64,000 nt of DNA from Verrucomicrobiota bacterium (GTDB lineage Bacteria; Verrucomicrobiota; Verrucomicrobiia; Opitutales; Opitutaceae), in assembly GCA_023432225.1 (NCBI GenBank), contig JAEYUW010000020.1, positions 62,001 to 126,000 of the forward strand, in the 5' to 3' direction. The position numbers and the translations under genes are program-made. The notes under the pieces were generated by a model, which did not search any database, was not told where the DNA came from, and was given only the letters and a program-made list of their open reading frames with translations. Shown in pieces: positions 1 to 7,555 of the stretch; position 1 is the first letter of the stretch; every line of letters starts with the position of its first letter.

Positions 1-210
1 GCAATGAACGTCGCAATCACCGAAGCGATTCTCGCCGACAAGGCGCCGCGCGGACTGATGGACACGATCGTGGCGGTCGCCGCGATGGGCTTGTGGATCG
101 TCGGCCGTGAGCCGGATCTTCGCAGCGGCGTGCCGGTCGCGCGCGAGCTGTTGCTCGGTGGAGCGGTTGCCAAAAAGATTGCCGACACCCGGGAATTCTA
201 TCGTTCGTAA
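1..210 (+). CDS. trpD: Anthranilate phosphoribosyltransferase, C-terminal fragment (cut by window edge)
   Basis: The frame is open from base 1 and ends at a TAA, so only the last 69 codons of a gene are present. The visible helix pattern (APRGLMDTIVAVAAMGLWIV, then a segment ending in VARELLLGGAVAKKI) resembles the C-terminal helices of TrpD. That enzyme transfers phosphoribose to anthranilate in tryptophan synthesis. The assignment rests on this tail alone. A pyrimidine-nucleoside phosphorylase-family relative is possible, because the fold is shared. glmM begins 3 bases downstream, which suggests co-transcription. Confidence 0.6.
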   Translation, partial: AMNVAITEAILADKAPRGLMDTIVAVAAMGLWIVGREPDLRSGVPVARELLLGGAVAKKIADTREFYRS

Positions 211-213
211 AGG

Positions 214-1554
214 ATGGGTTCGCGGAAATATTTCGGCACTGACGGCGTGCGCGGTGCCTACGGCAGCGCGGTGATGAACGAGACGTTCGCCTGGCGGCTC
301 GGCGCCGCGGCCGCACGTTTCGCCCGCGAGAAAGGCGCGACTTCGCAGGTCGTCTACATCGGCCGCGACACGCGGGCGTCCGGCGCGAGCCTCGAAGCGG
401 CGCTCGCGGGCGGGTTGATGGCGGAAGGGTTCAAGCCGGTGAGCCTCGGCGTCGTGCCGACACCCGCGGTGAGCCTCGCCCTGCGCCACGCTCCGGCGGC
501 GTTCGGCGTCGTGATCACCGCTTCCCACAATCCCGCGGCGGACAATGGCATCAAATTTTTCGGTCCCGCCGGCATCAAGCTCACCGACGAGGAAGAGGCG
601 CGCATCGAGGCGCTGTTGCCCGAGGCTGCCGGCACACCGGCCGGCGCGCTCGAATACTACGACGCGCGTTCGCTCTATATCGCCACTGCCGCGCGGCTGC
701 TGCCGGCGGATTCCCTGCGCGGCTGGACGGTCGTGCTCGACGCGGCGAATGGCGCCGGCTGCCAGACGAGTCGCACCGTGCTCGCGCAACTCGGCGCGGA
801 GGTCGACACGATCGGTTGCTCGCCCGACGGCAGGAACATCAACGAAGCGGTCGGCAGCCAGCATCCGGAGCAGATGGCGGCCGCAGTGAAGGCGCACGGT
901 GCGCGGCTCGGCATTGCGCACGACGGCGACGCGGATCGTTGCATCCTCTGCGATGAGAACGGCGACGTGCTCGACGGGGACGAGATTCTCACCGTGCTCG
1001 CGTTGCACGCGCTCAAAAGCGGACGCCTGCCCCGCGGTCAGCTGGTCATCACGGTGCAGAGCAATCTCGGCGTGGACGCCGCGGTCGCCGCGGCCGGCGG
1101 CACGGTGGCGCGCACTCCTGTGGGTGATCGCTATGTGATCGAACGCATGCTCGCGGACAGCGCGATGCTCGGTGGCGAGTCGTCCGGCCATGTGATTTGC
1201 GCGGAGGTTTCGCCGACCGGCGACGGACTCGTTGCGGCGCTGAAGGTAATTGAAGTGATGCTCGTGCGCGCCCAGCCGCTCTCGGTGCTGCGGCGGCAGC
1301 TGAAAAAATTTCCGCAGGTGACCGCGGCGTTGAAAGTGCGCGAAAAGAAGCCGCTGGAAAAACTGCCGACGTTGCCGGCGACGATCGCCGCGCTCGAACG
1401 CGAGCTGGGCCAGCAGGGTCGTGTGCTCGTGCGCTACTCCGGCACCGAACCGAAGCTGCGGCTGCTCGTGGAGGGGCCGACCGACGCGGTCGTGAATGCC
1501 GCGCTCGCGCGCCTGGAGCAGGCGACGCGGGCGGATCTCGAGGTCGTGAAGTAG
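214..1554 (+). CDS. glmM: Phosphoglucosamine mutase GlmM
   Basis: Full-length (446 aa) member of the alpha-D-phosphohexomutase family. It converts glucosamine-6-phosphate to glucosamine-1-phosphate for UDP-GlcNAc, peptidoglycan and LPS synthesis. The N-terminus has the typical KYFGTDGVRG. The phosphoserine loop TASHNP places the active serine at about residue 104. The Mg-binding loop DGDADR is at about 237-242. The sugar-binding GGESSGH and the C-terminal phosphate-binding RYSGTEPKLR are present. It follows the trpD tail by 3 bases. Its TAG stop codon lies inside the left end (GTAGGG) of a palindromic repeat. Confidence 0.97.
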   Translation: MGSRKYFGTDGVRGAYGSAVMNETFAWRLGAAAARFAREKGATSQVVYIGRDTRASGASLEAALAGGLMAEGFKPVSLGVVPTPAVSLALRHAPAAFGVVITASHNPAADNGIKFFGPAGIKLTDEEEARIEALLPEAAGTPAGALEYYDARSLYIATAARLLPADSLRGWTVVLDAANGAGCQTSRTVLAQLGAEVDTIGCSPDGRNINEAVGSQHPEQMAAAVKAHGARLGIAHDGDADRCILCDENGDVLDGDEILTVLALHALKSGRLPRGQLVITVQSNLGVDAAVAAAGGTVARTPVGDRYVIERMLADSAMLGGESSGHVICAEVSPTGDGLVAALKVIEVMLVRAQPLSVLRRQLKKFPQVTAALKVREKKPLEKLPTLPATIAALERELGQQGRVLVRYSGTEPKLRLLVEGPTDAVVNAALARLEQATRADLEVVK

Positions 1555-1642
1555 GGACGGCATCAGCCGGCCCAAAGAGAGCCACGTTCGCGGGTCATCG
1601 TCGTGGGCAGTGGTGAATTGGTCCGGCTGAAGCCGGACCTAC
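1551..1642. repeat. REPIN-like palindromic element (degenerate)
   Basis: Begins GTAGGG and ends GGACCTAC. Internal hairpin arms are GCCGGC-type (CATCAGCCGGCCC on the left, GTCCGGCTGAAGCCGGAC on the right). It fills most of the gap between glmM and the TPR gene and overlaps the glmM stop codon. Confidence 0.6.
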
Positions 1643-1684
1643 GGCGCGCTTGCGCGTCGGGAGCGCCGCTGGCATTTCGCTCGC

Positions 1685-2320
1685 ATGACTGAGCAATCCG
1701 TCGCGTCCCTTGAGCCCCGGCTGCAGAAACTGGTGGAGAGCGCACGGGTGGCGTTTGAGCGCGGCAACCACGACTATGCGGTGGAACTCGCTCGCGAAGT
1801 GCTCGCGGCGGCGCCGGGTTGTCTGCCCGTGCGCAAGCTCCTGCGGACCGCACAGCTGAAGCGCGGCGCGAGCGGCGGCGGTTTTTTCACCAAGGTGCTC
1901 GGCAGTGTCTCGACCGCGCCGTTTCTCGTCAGTGGCAACGCGGCGCTCGCCAAGGACCCGTCCAAGGCGCTCGTCAGCGCGCAAAAGATGCTCGATGCCG
2001 ACCCGAACAGCGCGGCCGGGTTGCGGCTGCTGGGCGGTGCGGCGACCGCGCTCGGCTGGCATGAGACGGCGGTGTTTGCGTTCGAGGCGTTGCGGGAAAA
2101 CGCGCCGGACGATCTGGCCAATCTCGTCGCGCTCGGTCGCGCGCACCTCGGCGCCGGCCGAGCGGATGCGGCGGTGCGTTGCGCCGAGGCGGTGCTGGCG
2201 CGCGAGTCGATCAACGGAGCGGCGCAAGCGTTGCTCAAGGACGCGTCGGTCGCGCAGACGATGAAGGCGGGTCGCTGGGAAGAGGGCGGGGATTTCCGCG
2301 CGAAGGTGAAGGCAACCTAG
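1685..2320 (+). CDS. Tetratricopeptide-like repeat protein
   Basis: 211-residue soluble protein without a signal peptide or membrane segment. Helical repeats are visible: residues about 15-55 (VAFERGNHDYAVELAREVL), 85-150 (AQKMLDADPNSAAGLRLLGG) and 150-185 (LVALGRAHLGAGRADAAVR), each with TPR-like alanine/glycine/aspartate spacing. TPR domains mediate protein-protein contacts, and no catalytic motif is seen. A glycine-rich linker (GASGGGFF) follows the first repeat. It is convergent with the EamA gene, which ends 42 bases away. Specific partner unknown. Confidence 0.8.
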   Translation: MTEQSVASLEPRLQKLVESARVAFERGNHDYAVELAREVLAAAPGCLPVRKLLRTAQLKRGASGGGFFTKVLGSVSTAPFLVSGNAALAKDPSKALVSAQKMLDADPNSAAGLRLLGGAATALGWHETAVFAFEALRENAPDDLANLVALGRAHLGAGRADAAVRCAEAVLARESINGAAQALLKDASVAQTMKAGRWEEGGDFRAKVKAT

Positions 2321-2362
2321 CGGGACGGCGGAGCCGTTCGGGTGCCGCGGCCGGGCTGGTTT

Positions 2363-3205
2363 CTATTTTTGCCGTTCAGCCAGCCAGACTGCCGCGACGA
2401 GCAGCGCGAGGCTCGCTACGAGGCGTGGCCCGTTCGCGCTTTCGCCGAAGAACAGCAGCGAGCACGCGACGGCGAGAGGGATCTTGGCATTGTTCATCAC
2501 TGCGGCGGTGCCGGCAGAAACTTGGGTGACACCGACATTCCAGAGGAAGAATCCGGCGCCGGACGCGAGCGCGCCGAGATAGGCGAGCGTGAGCCATTGT
2601 CCCGTCGTCACCGTGGGCCAGGCGCTGCCGCTTTGCGCGAGCCAGACCAGCGCGGTGAGCGCGAACGCGCCGAAATAGGGAAGGGCGAAAATCTGCGCGT
2701 CGCGCAGCGCGGGATTTTTTTCGCGCCAGCGCCGATACCAGACCTGACCGAGGGCGAACGCCGCGTTGGAGAGCTGCACGAGGGCGAGGCCGGTGAGGGT
2801 CGGCGCCAACGGCGCGCCCGAGAATACCACGAGCGCCGTGCCCGCGACGGCGAGCAGCGCGGCGAGAAACGCATTGAGGCGAAATCGTCGCGCGAGGGCG
2901 TCGGCGCCGAGCGTCACGAAGATCGGCGTCGTCAGCGTGAATAGCGCGACTTCGTAGGCGTGCAGGTGGCGGAAGCTCGCGTTGTAGGCGAGATACATGA
3001 CGCCGAACTGCAGGGCGCCGAGCGCGGTCAGAGTGGCGGCGAGGCGGAGATTCAATCCTCGCCAGCGCAGGAACGGCAGAAACACGAGCAGCGCGAGGCC
3101 GAGCCGCACGGCGGAGATGAAGGAGCTGTCGAGTCCGGTGAGCCGTCCCTTGATTAGCCCGAACGAGAACGCCCAGAGGAGCGAGACGGCGACGAGGTAA
3201 ACCAT
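2363..3205 (-). CDS. EamA/DMT-family transporter
   Basis: 280-residue, highly hydrophobic protein with about ten membrane segments and an internal duplication, typical of the drug/metabolite transporter (EamA) superfamily of inner-membrane exporters. The first segment (LVAVSLLWAFSFGLIKG) and the conserved segment 9-10 pattern (AGTAAVMNNAKIPLAVACSLLFFGES) fit the family. Substrates of this family (amino acids, purines, other metabolites) cannot be told from sequence. It starts 16 bases after the ABC permease on the same strand and is probably co-transcribed with it. Confidence 0.85.
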   Translation of the reverse strand: MVYLVAVSLLWAFSFGLIKGRLTGLDSSFISAVRLGLALLVFLPFLRWRGLNLRLAATLTALGALQFGVMYLAYNASFRHLHAYEVALFTLTTPIFVTLGADALARRFRLNAFLAALLAVAGTALVVFSGAPLAPTLTGLALVQLSNAAFALGQVWYRRWREKNPALRDAQIFALPYFGAFALTALVWLAQSGSAWPTVTTGQWLTLAYLGALASGAGFFLWNVGVTQVSAGTAAVMNNAKIPLAVACSLLFFGESANGPRLVASLALLVAAVWLAERQK

Positions 3206-3221
3206 CGGCGCGCGGCAGCGC

Positions 3222-4970
3222 TCAGACGCGGAAGATCGCGCCGAGTTTCTTGCCGAGGAGAACGGTCATGCCGGCGATGGTGATGCCGAGGAAGGCCATC
3301 GCCCACACACCGAGCGCGGAGGCGATGAACTTGCCGTCGCCGAGGAGCTGGAAGAGTTCGTAGATGGCTTTCGTGATCGGATAATAGACCTGCTTTTGCG
3401 CGAGGATGAGCGAGTCGGACACCTCGAGCATCGCGAACGAGAAGGCGAGCAGGCCGCCGGCGATGAGATTGGCGAGGATGAGCGGGAGCGTGATCTTGAG
3501 CGTCGCCTTGAGCGGCGGACAGCCGAGGTTTTGCGCGGCTTCCTCAAGTGTTTCGCTGGTTTGTTGGAAGCCGGCAGCCGCCGAGCGCACGACGTAGGGC
3601 AGGCGGCGGATCGAGTAGGCGATGATGAGCAGGATCGTCGGGTCCGCGATCGGGTTGAGGAACGAGAAGAACTTTCCCTCCTGGCTCATCGCGAGGTAAC
3701 CGAACGCCAGCACGAGGCCCGGCACGGCGAGCGGGAGCATGGCGAGGAAGTCGAGAATCTGGCGGCCGGCGATTTTCGAACGGACGACGACGTAGGCCAG
3801 CGCGATGCCGAGCACGAGATCGATGACGGTGGAGATGCTCGCGTATTTGAGGCTGTTGGCGATGGCGGGGACGGTGAGGTCGTGACCGAGGGCGAGCTTG
3901 AAGTTTTCCGCGGTGAGATTGTGCGGCAGCACGGTGGCATACCAATCGCTCGAGAACGCGACGGCGACGACGCCGAGGTGCGGCAGGATGGCGACGAACG
4001 TGATGCCGGTGAACAGCGCGGTGGCAGCCCATGCGCGCCCGCCAGTGAGTTTTTGGGGACCACCGGAATGCGTGGCCTTGGCCATCATCGCATAGGATTG
4101 GCGGCCGAAGAGACCTTTGCCGATGGCGTAGAAGAGCACGGAGCTCGCGAGCATGACGGCCACGAGCGCGTAGGGGAACGGGTTGGCGCCAATGTCCTTC
4201 AGGCCATAGAAAATCTGCACCGAGGTGACGCGGGCGTAGTCGAAGATCAGCGCCACGCCGAGGTCAGTGAACGCCCAGATGAAGACGATCGTGCCGCCGG
4301 CGAAAAGGCCGGGCTTGATGAGTGGGAGGGTGATCTTGAAGAAGCGGCGGAAGCCCGTGCAACCGAGGTTCACGGCGGCTTCCTCCATCGCCGGGTCGAT
4401 GTTGGCGAGCGAGGCGACGGCGTTCAGGTAGATGATGGGGTAGAGGGAGAACGCGTTGACGATCGCGATGCCGAGAAACTGATTCGCGCCCAGCCAGTCG
4501 AACGTCCAGCCCTCCGGGCGCAGACCGAGCGAGATGATGAAGCTGTTGAGCGCGCCATATTGCCCGAGGATCTGCTTGATGCCGATCGCGCCGACAAACG
4601 GCGGCAGGATCATCGGCACCAGCACGAGCGACCCGAGCAGGTTTTTGAGCGGAAATAGGTAGCGATCCGAGACGACCGCGAGGGGCAGCGCGATCAGGAG
4701 CGCAAAGGTCGTGGTCGTGAGCGCGAGCAGGAAGGAATTTCCCAAGGCTCCCAGATAAATCGGGTCGCTCAGCAGCGCGCCGAGGTAGGCGAAGGTGAGC
4801 TTCCCATCGGCGTCGATGAAGCCGCCCTTCAGAATCTGGAAAATCGGCCACGCAAAGAACGCGGCGAAGAACACCAGCGTGCTGCAGAAGACGAACCGCG
4901 CGAAGCCTTTCGACATGGGCTCGATGTCGCCGGACGCCGCGGCGAGACACAAGGCGGAAAAGCCGGACAC
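3222..4970 (-). CDS. Tandem-domain ABC permease (iron/AfuB-FbpB-like)
   Basis: Two fused binding-protein-dependent permease domains in one chain (about 582 aa), as in FbpB/AfuB/ThiP-type importers. Each half has an EAA loop that docks the ATPase: EEAAVNLGCTGFRRFFKITL in the first half and EEAAQNLGCPPLKATLKITL in the second. About twelve membrane helices are expected. The first codon of the stated range is GTG. An ATG at 4916 (MSKGFARFVF, directly before the first helix) is the more likely start. No cognate ATPase or binding protein is adjacent, so it is an orphan permease here. It is divergent from the metal uptake cassette and shares that intergenic region. Substrate (ferric iron, thiamine or 2-aminoethylphosphonate) is not determinable. 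Confidence 0.85.
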   Translation of the reverse strand: MSGFSALCLAAASGDIEPMSKGFARFVFCSTLVFFAAFFAWPIFQILKGGFIDADGKLTFAYLGALLSDPIYLGALGNSFLLALTTTTFALLIALPLAVVSDRYLFPLKNLLGSLVLVPMILPPFVGAIGIKQILGQYGALNSFIISLGLRPEGWTFDWLGANQFLGIAIVNAFSLYPIIYLNAVASLANIDPAMEEAAVNLGCTGFRRFFKITLPLIKPGLFAGGTIVFIWAFTDLGVALIFDYARVTSVQIFYGLKDIGANPFPYALVAVMLASSVLFYAIGKGLFGRQSYAMMAKATHSGGPQKLTGGRAWAATALFTGITFVAILPHLGVVAVAFSSDWYATVLPHNLTAENFKLALGHDLTVPAIANSLKYASISTVIDLVLGIALAYVVVRSKIAGRQILDFLAMLPLAVPGLVLAFGYLAMSQEGKFFSFLNPIADPTILLIIAYSIRRLPYVVRSAAAGFQQTSETLEEAAQNLGCPPLKATLKITLPLILANLIAGGLLAFSFAMLEVSDSLILAQKQVYYPITKAIYELFQLLGDGKFIASALGVWAMAFLGITIAGMTVLLGKKLGAIFRV

Positions 4971-4988
4971 CGGTGCGGGATAGAAGAA

Positions 4989-5007
4989 TTAGGTATGGCT
5001 AAGTTTA
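4989..5007 (+). promoter_or_regulatory. Putative DtxR/MntR-family operator
   Basis: TTAGGTATGGCTAAGTTTA matches 14 of 19 positions of the classical DtxR/IdeR box (TTAGGTTAGGCTAACCTAA), including a TTAG-N6-CTAA inverted core. It lies 40 bases before the ATG of the metal-binding protein gene and in the divergent region with the iron-type permease. It is the obvious target for the MntR-like domain encoded three genes downstream. The match is by eye; no binding evidence. Confidence 0.5.
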
Positions 5008-5046
5008 TTATTGAAAACAGAGGAAGCTTGGGCATCCGTTGCGCGC

Positions 5047-5955
5047 ATGCTTTCCCGCCTTTGCTTCTTGCTCGTGCTCGCCGTGGCATCGGCCACGAGC
5101 GTCAGGTCCGCGACTCCGAGCCTGCGCGTGGTGGCGACGACGTCCATGGTGACTGATCTGGTGCGCCAAGTGGCAGGCGAGAGGGCGGTGGTGGAGGGTC
5201 TGATGGGGCCTGGCGTGGATCCGCATCTTTTCAAGCCGACGGCGGCGGACGTGTTGAAGCTGCAGAGGGCTGAGGCGATCTTCTACAACGGCCTGCTGCT
5301 GGAAGGGAAAATGACCGATCTGTTCACGCGATTGGCGCGGGGAAAGAAGCCGGTTTTTGCGGTGACCGAGCGATTGACCGATGAGCGGCTGCTGGCGCCG
5401 CCGGAATTTTCCGGCCACCACGATCCTCACGTGTGGTTCGATGTGATGCTGTGGCATGATTGCGTGCCAGCCATCGTCGAAGGGCTCACGACCGCCGACC
5501 CGGCCGGCCGTGAATACTATGCGATTCACGGCGCGGCCGTGCAGAAGCGGCTACGCGAATTGCACGACTGGGCGCTGGCGAAAGCCGCCGAGCTGCCCGC
5601 GGAGAAGCGCGTGCTCGTGACCAGCCATGATGCCTACAACTACTTCGGGCGCGCTTACGGTTTCACGGTCGTGGGGCTGCAGGGCATTTCCACGGCGACG
5701 GAGGCGGGCCTCGCCGACGTCGCGCGGCTGGTGGATTTCATCAAGGCGCGCGGCGTGAAGGCCATCTTTGTCGAGACCAGTGTGCCGCATGCGACGATCG
5801 AGCGCGTGGCACGCGACTCGGGCGCGAGAGTTGGTGGCGAGCTGTTCTCCGACGCGATGGGCACACCCGGGCAGATCGAGAACGGCTACGACCTCGGCAC
5901 CTACGAGGGCATGATCAAGCACAACCTCACGACCATCGTGGAGGCGTTGCGTTGA
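5047..5955 (+). CDS. Metal ABC transporter substrate-binding protein (MntA/TroA/ZnuA family)
   Basis: Periplasmic cluster A-I binding protein for Mn/Zn/Fe. I chose the ATG at 5047 because it gives a normal signal peptide (MLSRLCFLLVLAVASATSVRS). A TTG at 5011 is an alternative. Expected metal ligands are visible in order: His in GVDPHLFKP, His in DPHVWFD, Glu in FVETSVP, and Asp in the GGELFSDAMG segment. This His-His-Glu-Asp set is usual for Mn/Fe-type proteins. The long His-rich loop of zinc-specific ZnuA is absent (only a short GHHDPH), which favours manganese. First gene of the uptake cassette. Confidence 0.9.
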   Translation: MLSRLCFLLVLAVASATSVRSATPSLRVVATTSMVTDLVRQVAGERAVVEGLMGPGVDPHLFKPTAADVLKLQRAEAIFYNGLLLEGKMTDLFTRLARGKKPVFAVTERLTDERLLAPPEFSGHHDPHVWFDVMLWHDCVPAIVEGLTTADPAGREYYAIHGAAVQKRLRELHDWALAKAAELPAEKRVLVTSHDAYNYFGRAYGFTVVGLQGISTATEAGLADVARLVDFIKARGVKAIFVETSVPHATIERVARDSGARVGGELFSDAMGTPGQIENGYDLGTYEGMIKHNLTTIVEALR

Positions 5956-5989
5956 GGCGTCGTCGATTGCACACTTCGGCTACCCCAAG

Positions 5990-6766
5990 ATGAACCTGCT
6001 TCTACTCCCTCCCGTTCGCCGCCTGCTGCTGGCCAGCGTATGGCTCGTTCTTTTTCTCGCGCGCGCAGGCGCGCAACTCACCGACGTCCCAGCCACTGTC
6101 GCGCCCGGCCGCTTTCTGCTCGAGGCCGACGTCGTGTCGTTCGCGTTGGACCGTGAGGAAGGGGAAAAGTATTCCGCCTTTGCGGTCGGCTCCGTTCTCG
6201 TGACCACCGGATTGACTGAGCGCCTCGATCTTCAAGCCGGGGTGGATTTGTTCGTCTCAGAAAAATACGAGTCGTCTGCGGGATTTTCCGACCGTCACTC
6301 CGGCGTGGGGCATTTTTATCTGCGGACCAAATGGCGCTTTCACGAGAGTGAGACGTCGGCCGCCGCCGTGATTCCCTACGCGAAGATCCCGAATAAAAGC
6401 ACGAATGTCGGCAACCGCTCAGTCGAAGGCGGCGTGATCGTGCCGTTCGAAACGAAACTCCCGGGCGCGTTCCTTTTCAACACGCAGGTCGGCGTCGATC
6501 TTCTGCGCAACGCGAACGACGACGGCTACGACACCAGTTGGTCCGGCACGGCGGTGCTGACGCGCGATCTCACGCGCCGAATTTCGCTCTATGCTGAAGC
6601 CATTCTCAACCGCTCCACGGGGGGCGGTGGCACGATCGGGACGATCGGCGCCGGGCTCTACTTTACTGTAACCGAATCACTCGCCTGGGACTTCGCCGTT
6701 TATCGCGGCATCTCGCGCGCGGCCACCGACTGGAATCCAGTGGTGCGTTGCAACCTGAGTTTCTGA
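5990..6766 (+). CDS. Putative outer-membrane beta-barrel protein in metal-uptake operon
   Basis: 258 residues with an N-terminal signal peptide ending near ARAGAQ. The mature part is made of alternating amphipathic strands and ends in a C-terminal phenylalanine (NLSF), the classical outer-membrane barrel signature. Its spacing and aromatic pattern resemble the MetA-pathway/transporter families of small barrels. It sits between the binding protein (34-base gap) and the ATPase, which starts directly after its TGA. That suggests a role in passing metal across the outer membrane. Function inferred from position only. Confidence 0.7.
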   Translation: MNLLLLPPVRRLLLASVWLVLFLARAGAQLTDVPATVAPGRFLLEADVVSFALDREEGEKYSAFAVGSVLVTTGLTERLDLQAGVDLFVSEKYESSAGFSDRHSGVGHFYLRTKWRFHESETSAAAVIPYAKIPNKSTNVGNRSVEGGVIVPFETKLPGAFLFNTQVGVDLLRNANDDGYDTSWSGTAVLTRDLTRRISLYAEAILNRSTGGGGTIGTIGAGLYFTVTESLAWDFAVYRGISRAATDWNPVVRCNLSF

Positions 6767-7555
6767 ATGAACGATCACGCCTCCGCTCCGCTCGAAATCC
6801 ATGACCTTACCGTCGCCTACCACAAAAAGCCGGTGCTGTGGGGCGTCGATCTCGTCGTGCCGCGGGGGCAGCTGGTTGGCATCGTCGGCCCGAACGGCGC
6901 CGGCAAATCCACGCTGATCAAGGCGTGCATGGGGCTGCTGCCGCTGAGCAGCGGTTGGGTGAAAATCTTCGGCCAGTCACTCGCCGACGCCGCGACGCGC
7001 GTCGGCTACGTGCCGCAGCGCGAGTCGGTCGACTGGGATTTTCCCGTCAACGTCATGGATGTCGTTCTCATGGGGCGCTACGGACGGCTCGGTTTGTTAC
7101 GCCGCCCAAGCGCGGCTGATCGCGACGTCGCTCGCGCGTGCCTCGACAAGGTCGGCATGCTGCCGTTTGCGACCCGGCAGATTTCGAACCTCTCCGGCGG
7201 GCAACAGCAGCGCGTCTTCCTCGCCCGGGCGCTCGCGCAGGAAGCCGACCTCTACTTCATGGACGAGCCGTTTGCCGGCGTCGATGCGGCGACCGAGGCC
7301 GCAATCATCACCGTGCTCCGCGAGCTGCGCGACCAAGGACGAACGCTGCTCGTCGTGCATCACGACCTGCCGACCGCGCGCAGCTACTTCGACACCGTCT
7401 TGCTGTTGAACATGAACGTCGTCGCGTTTGGTCCCTCCGCCGACGTGCTCACCCCTGAACTGCTGCACCGCACCTATGGCGGGCGGCTGACGATCCTCGC
7501 GGACGTGGCGGAAACGCTCGCGGCGACGGATCGCAAGGACGTTCGGGCGCCATGA
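6767..7555 (+). CDS. Metal ABC transporter ATP-binding protein (MntB/ZnuC-like)
   Basis: 262-residue ATPase. Walker A GPNGAGKST at residues 41-49, Q-loop VPQRESVDW at about 81, signature LSGGQQQR at 142-149, Walker B and catalytic Glu (LYFMDEP) at about 162-167, and the H-loop His in VVHHDLP. The QRESVDWDFP segment is characteristic of Mn/Zn-type ATPases. Its ATG follows the preceding TGA without a gap, and its end overlaps the next ORF by 4 bases (ATGA), so translation is probably coupled. It energises the two permeases that follow. Confidence 0.93.
   Translation: MNDHASAPLEIHDLTVAYHKKPVLWGVDLVVPRGQLVGIVGPNGAGKSTLIKACMGLLPLSSGWVKIFGQSLADAATRVGYVPQRESVDWDFPVNVMDVVLMGRYGRLGLLRRPSAADRDVARACLDKVGMLPFATRQISNLSGGQQQRVFLARALAQEADLYFMDEPFAGVDAATEAAIITVLRELRDQGRTLLVVHHDLPTARSYFDTVLLLNMNVVAFGPSADVLTPELLHRTYGGRLTILADVAETLAATDRKDVRAP

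Noticed and set aside
3396..4658. 420-codon plus-strand frame opposite the tandem permease
   Set aside because: Highly charged shadow of hydrophobic codons.
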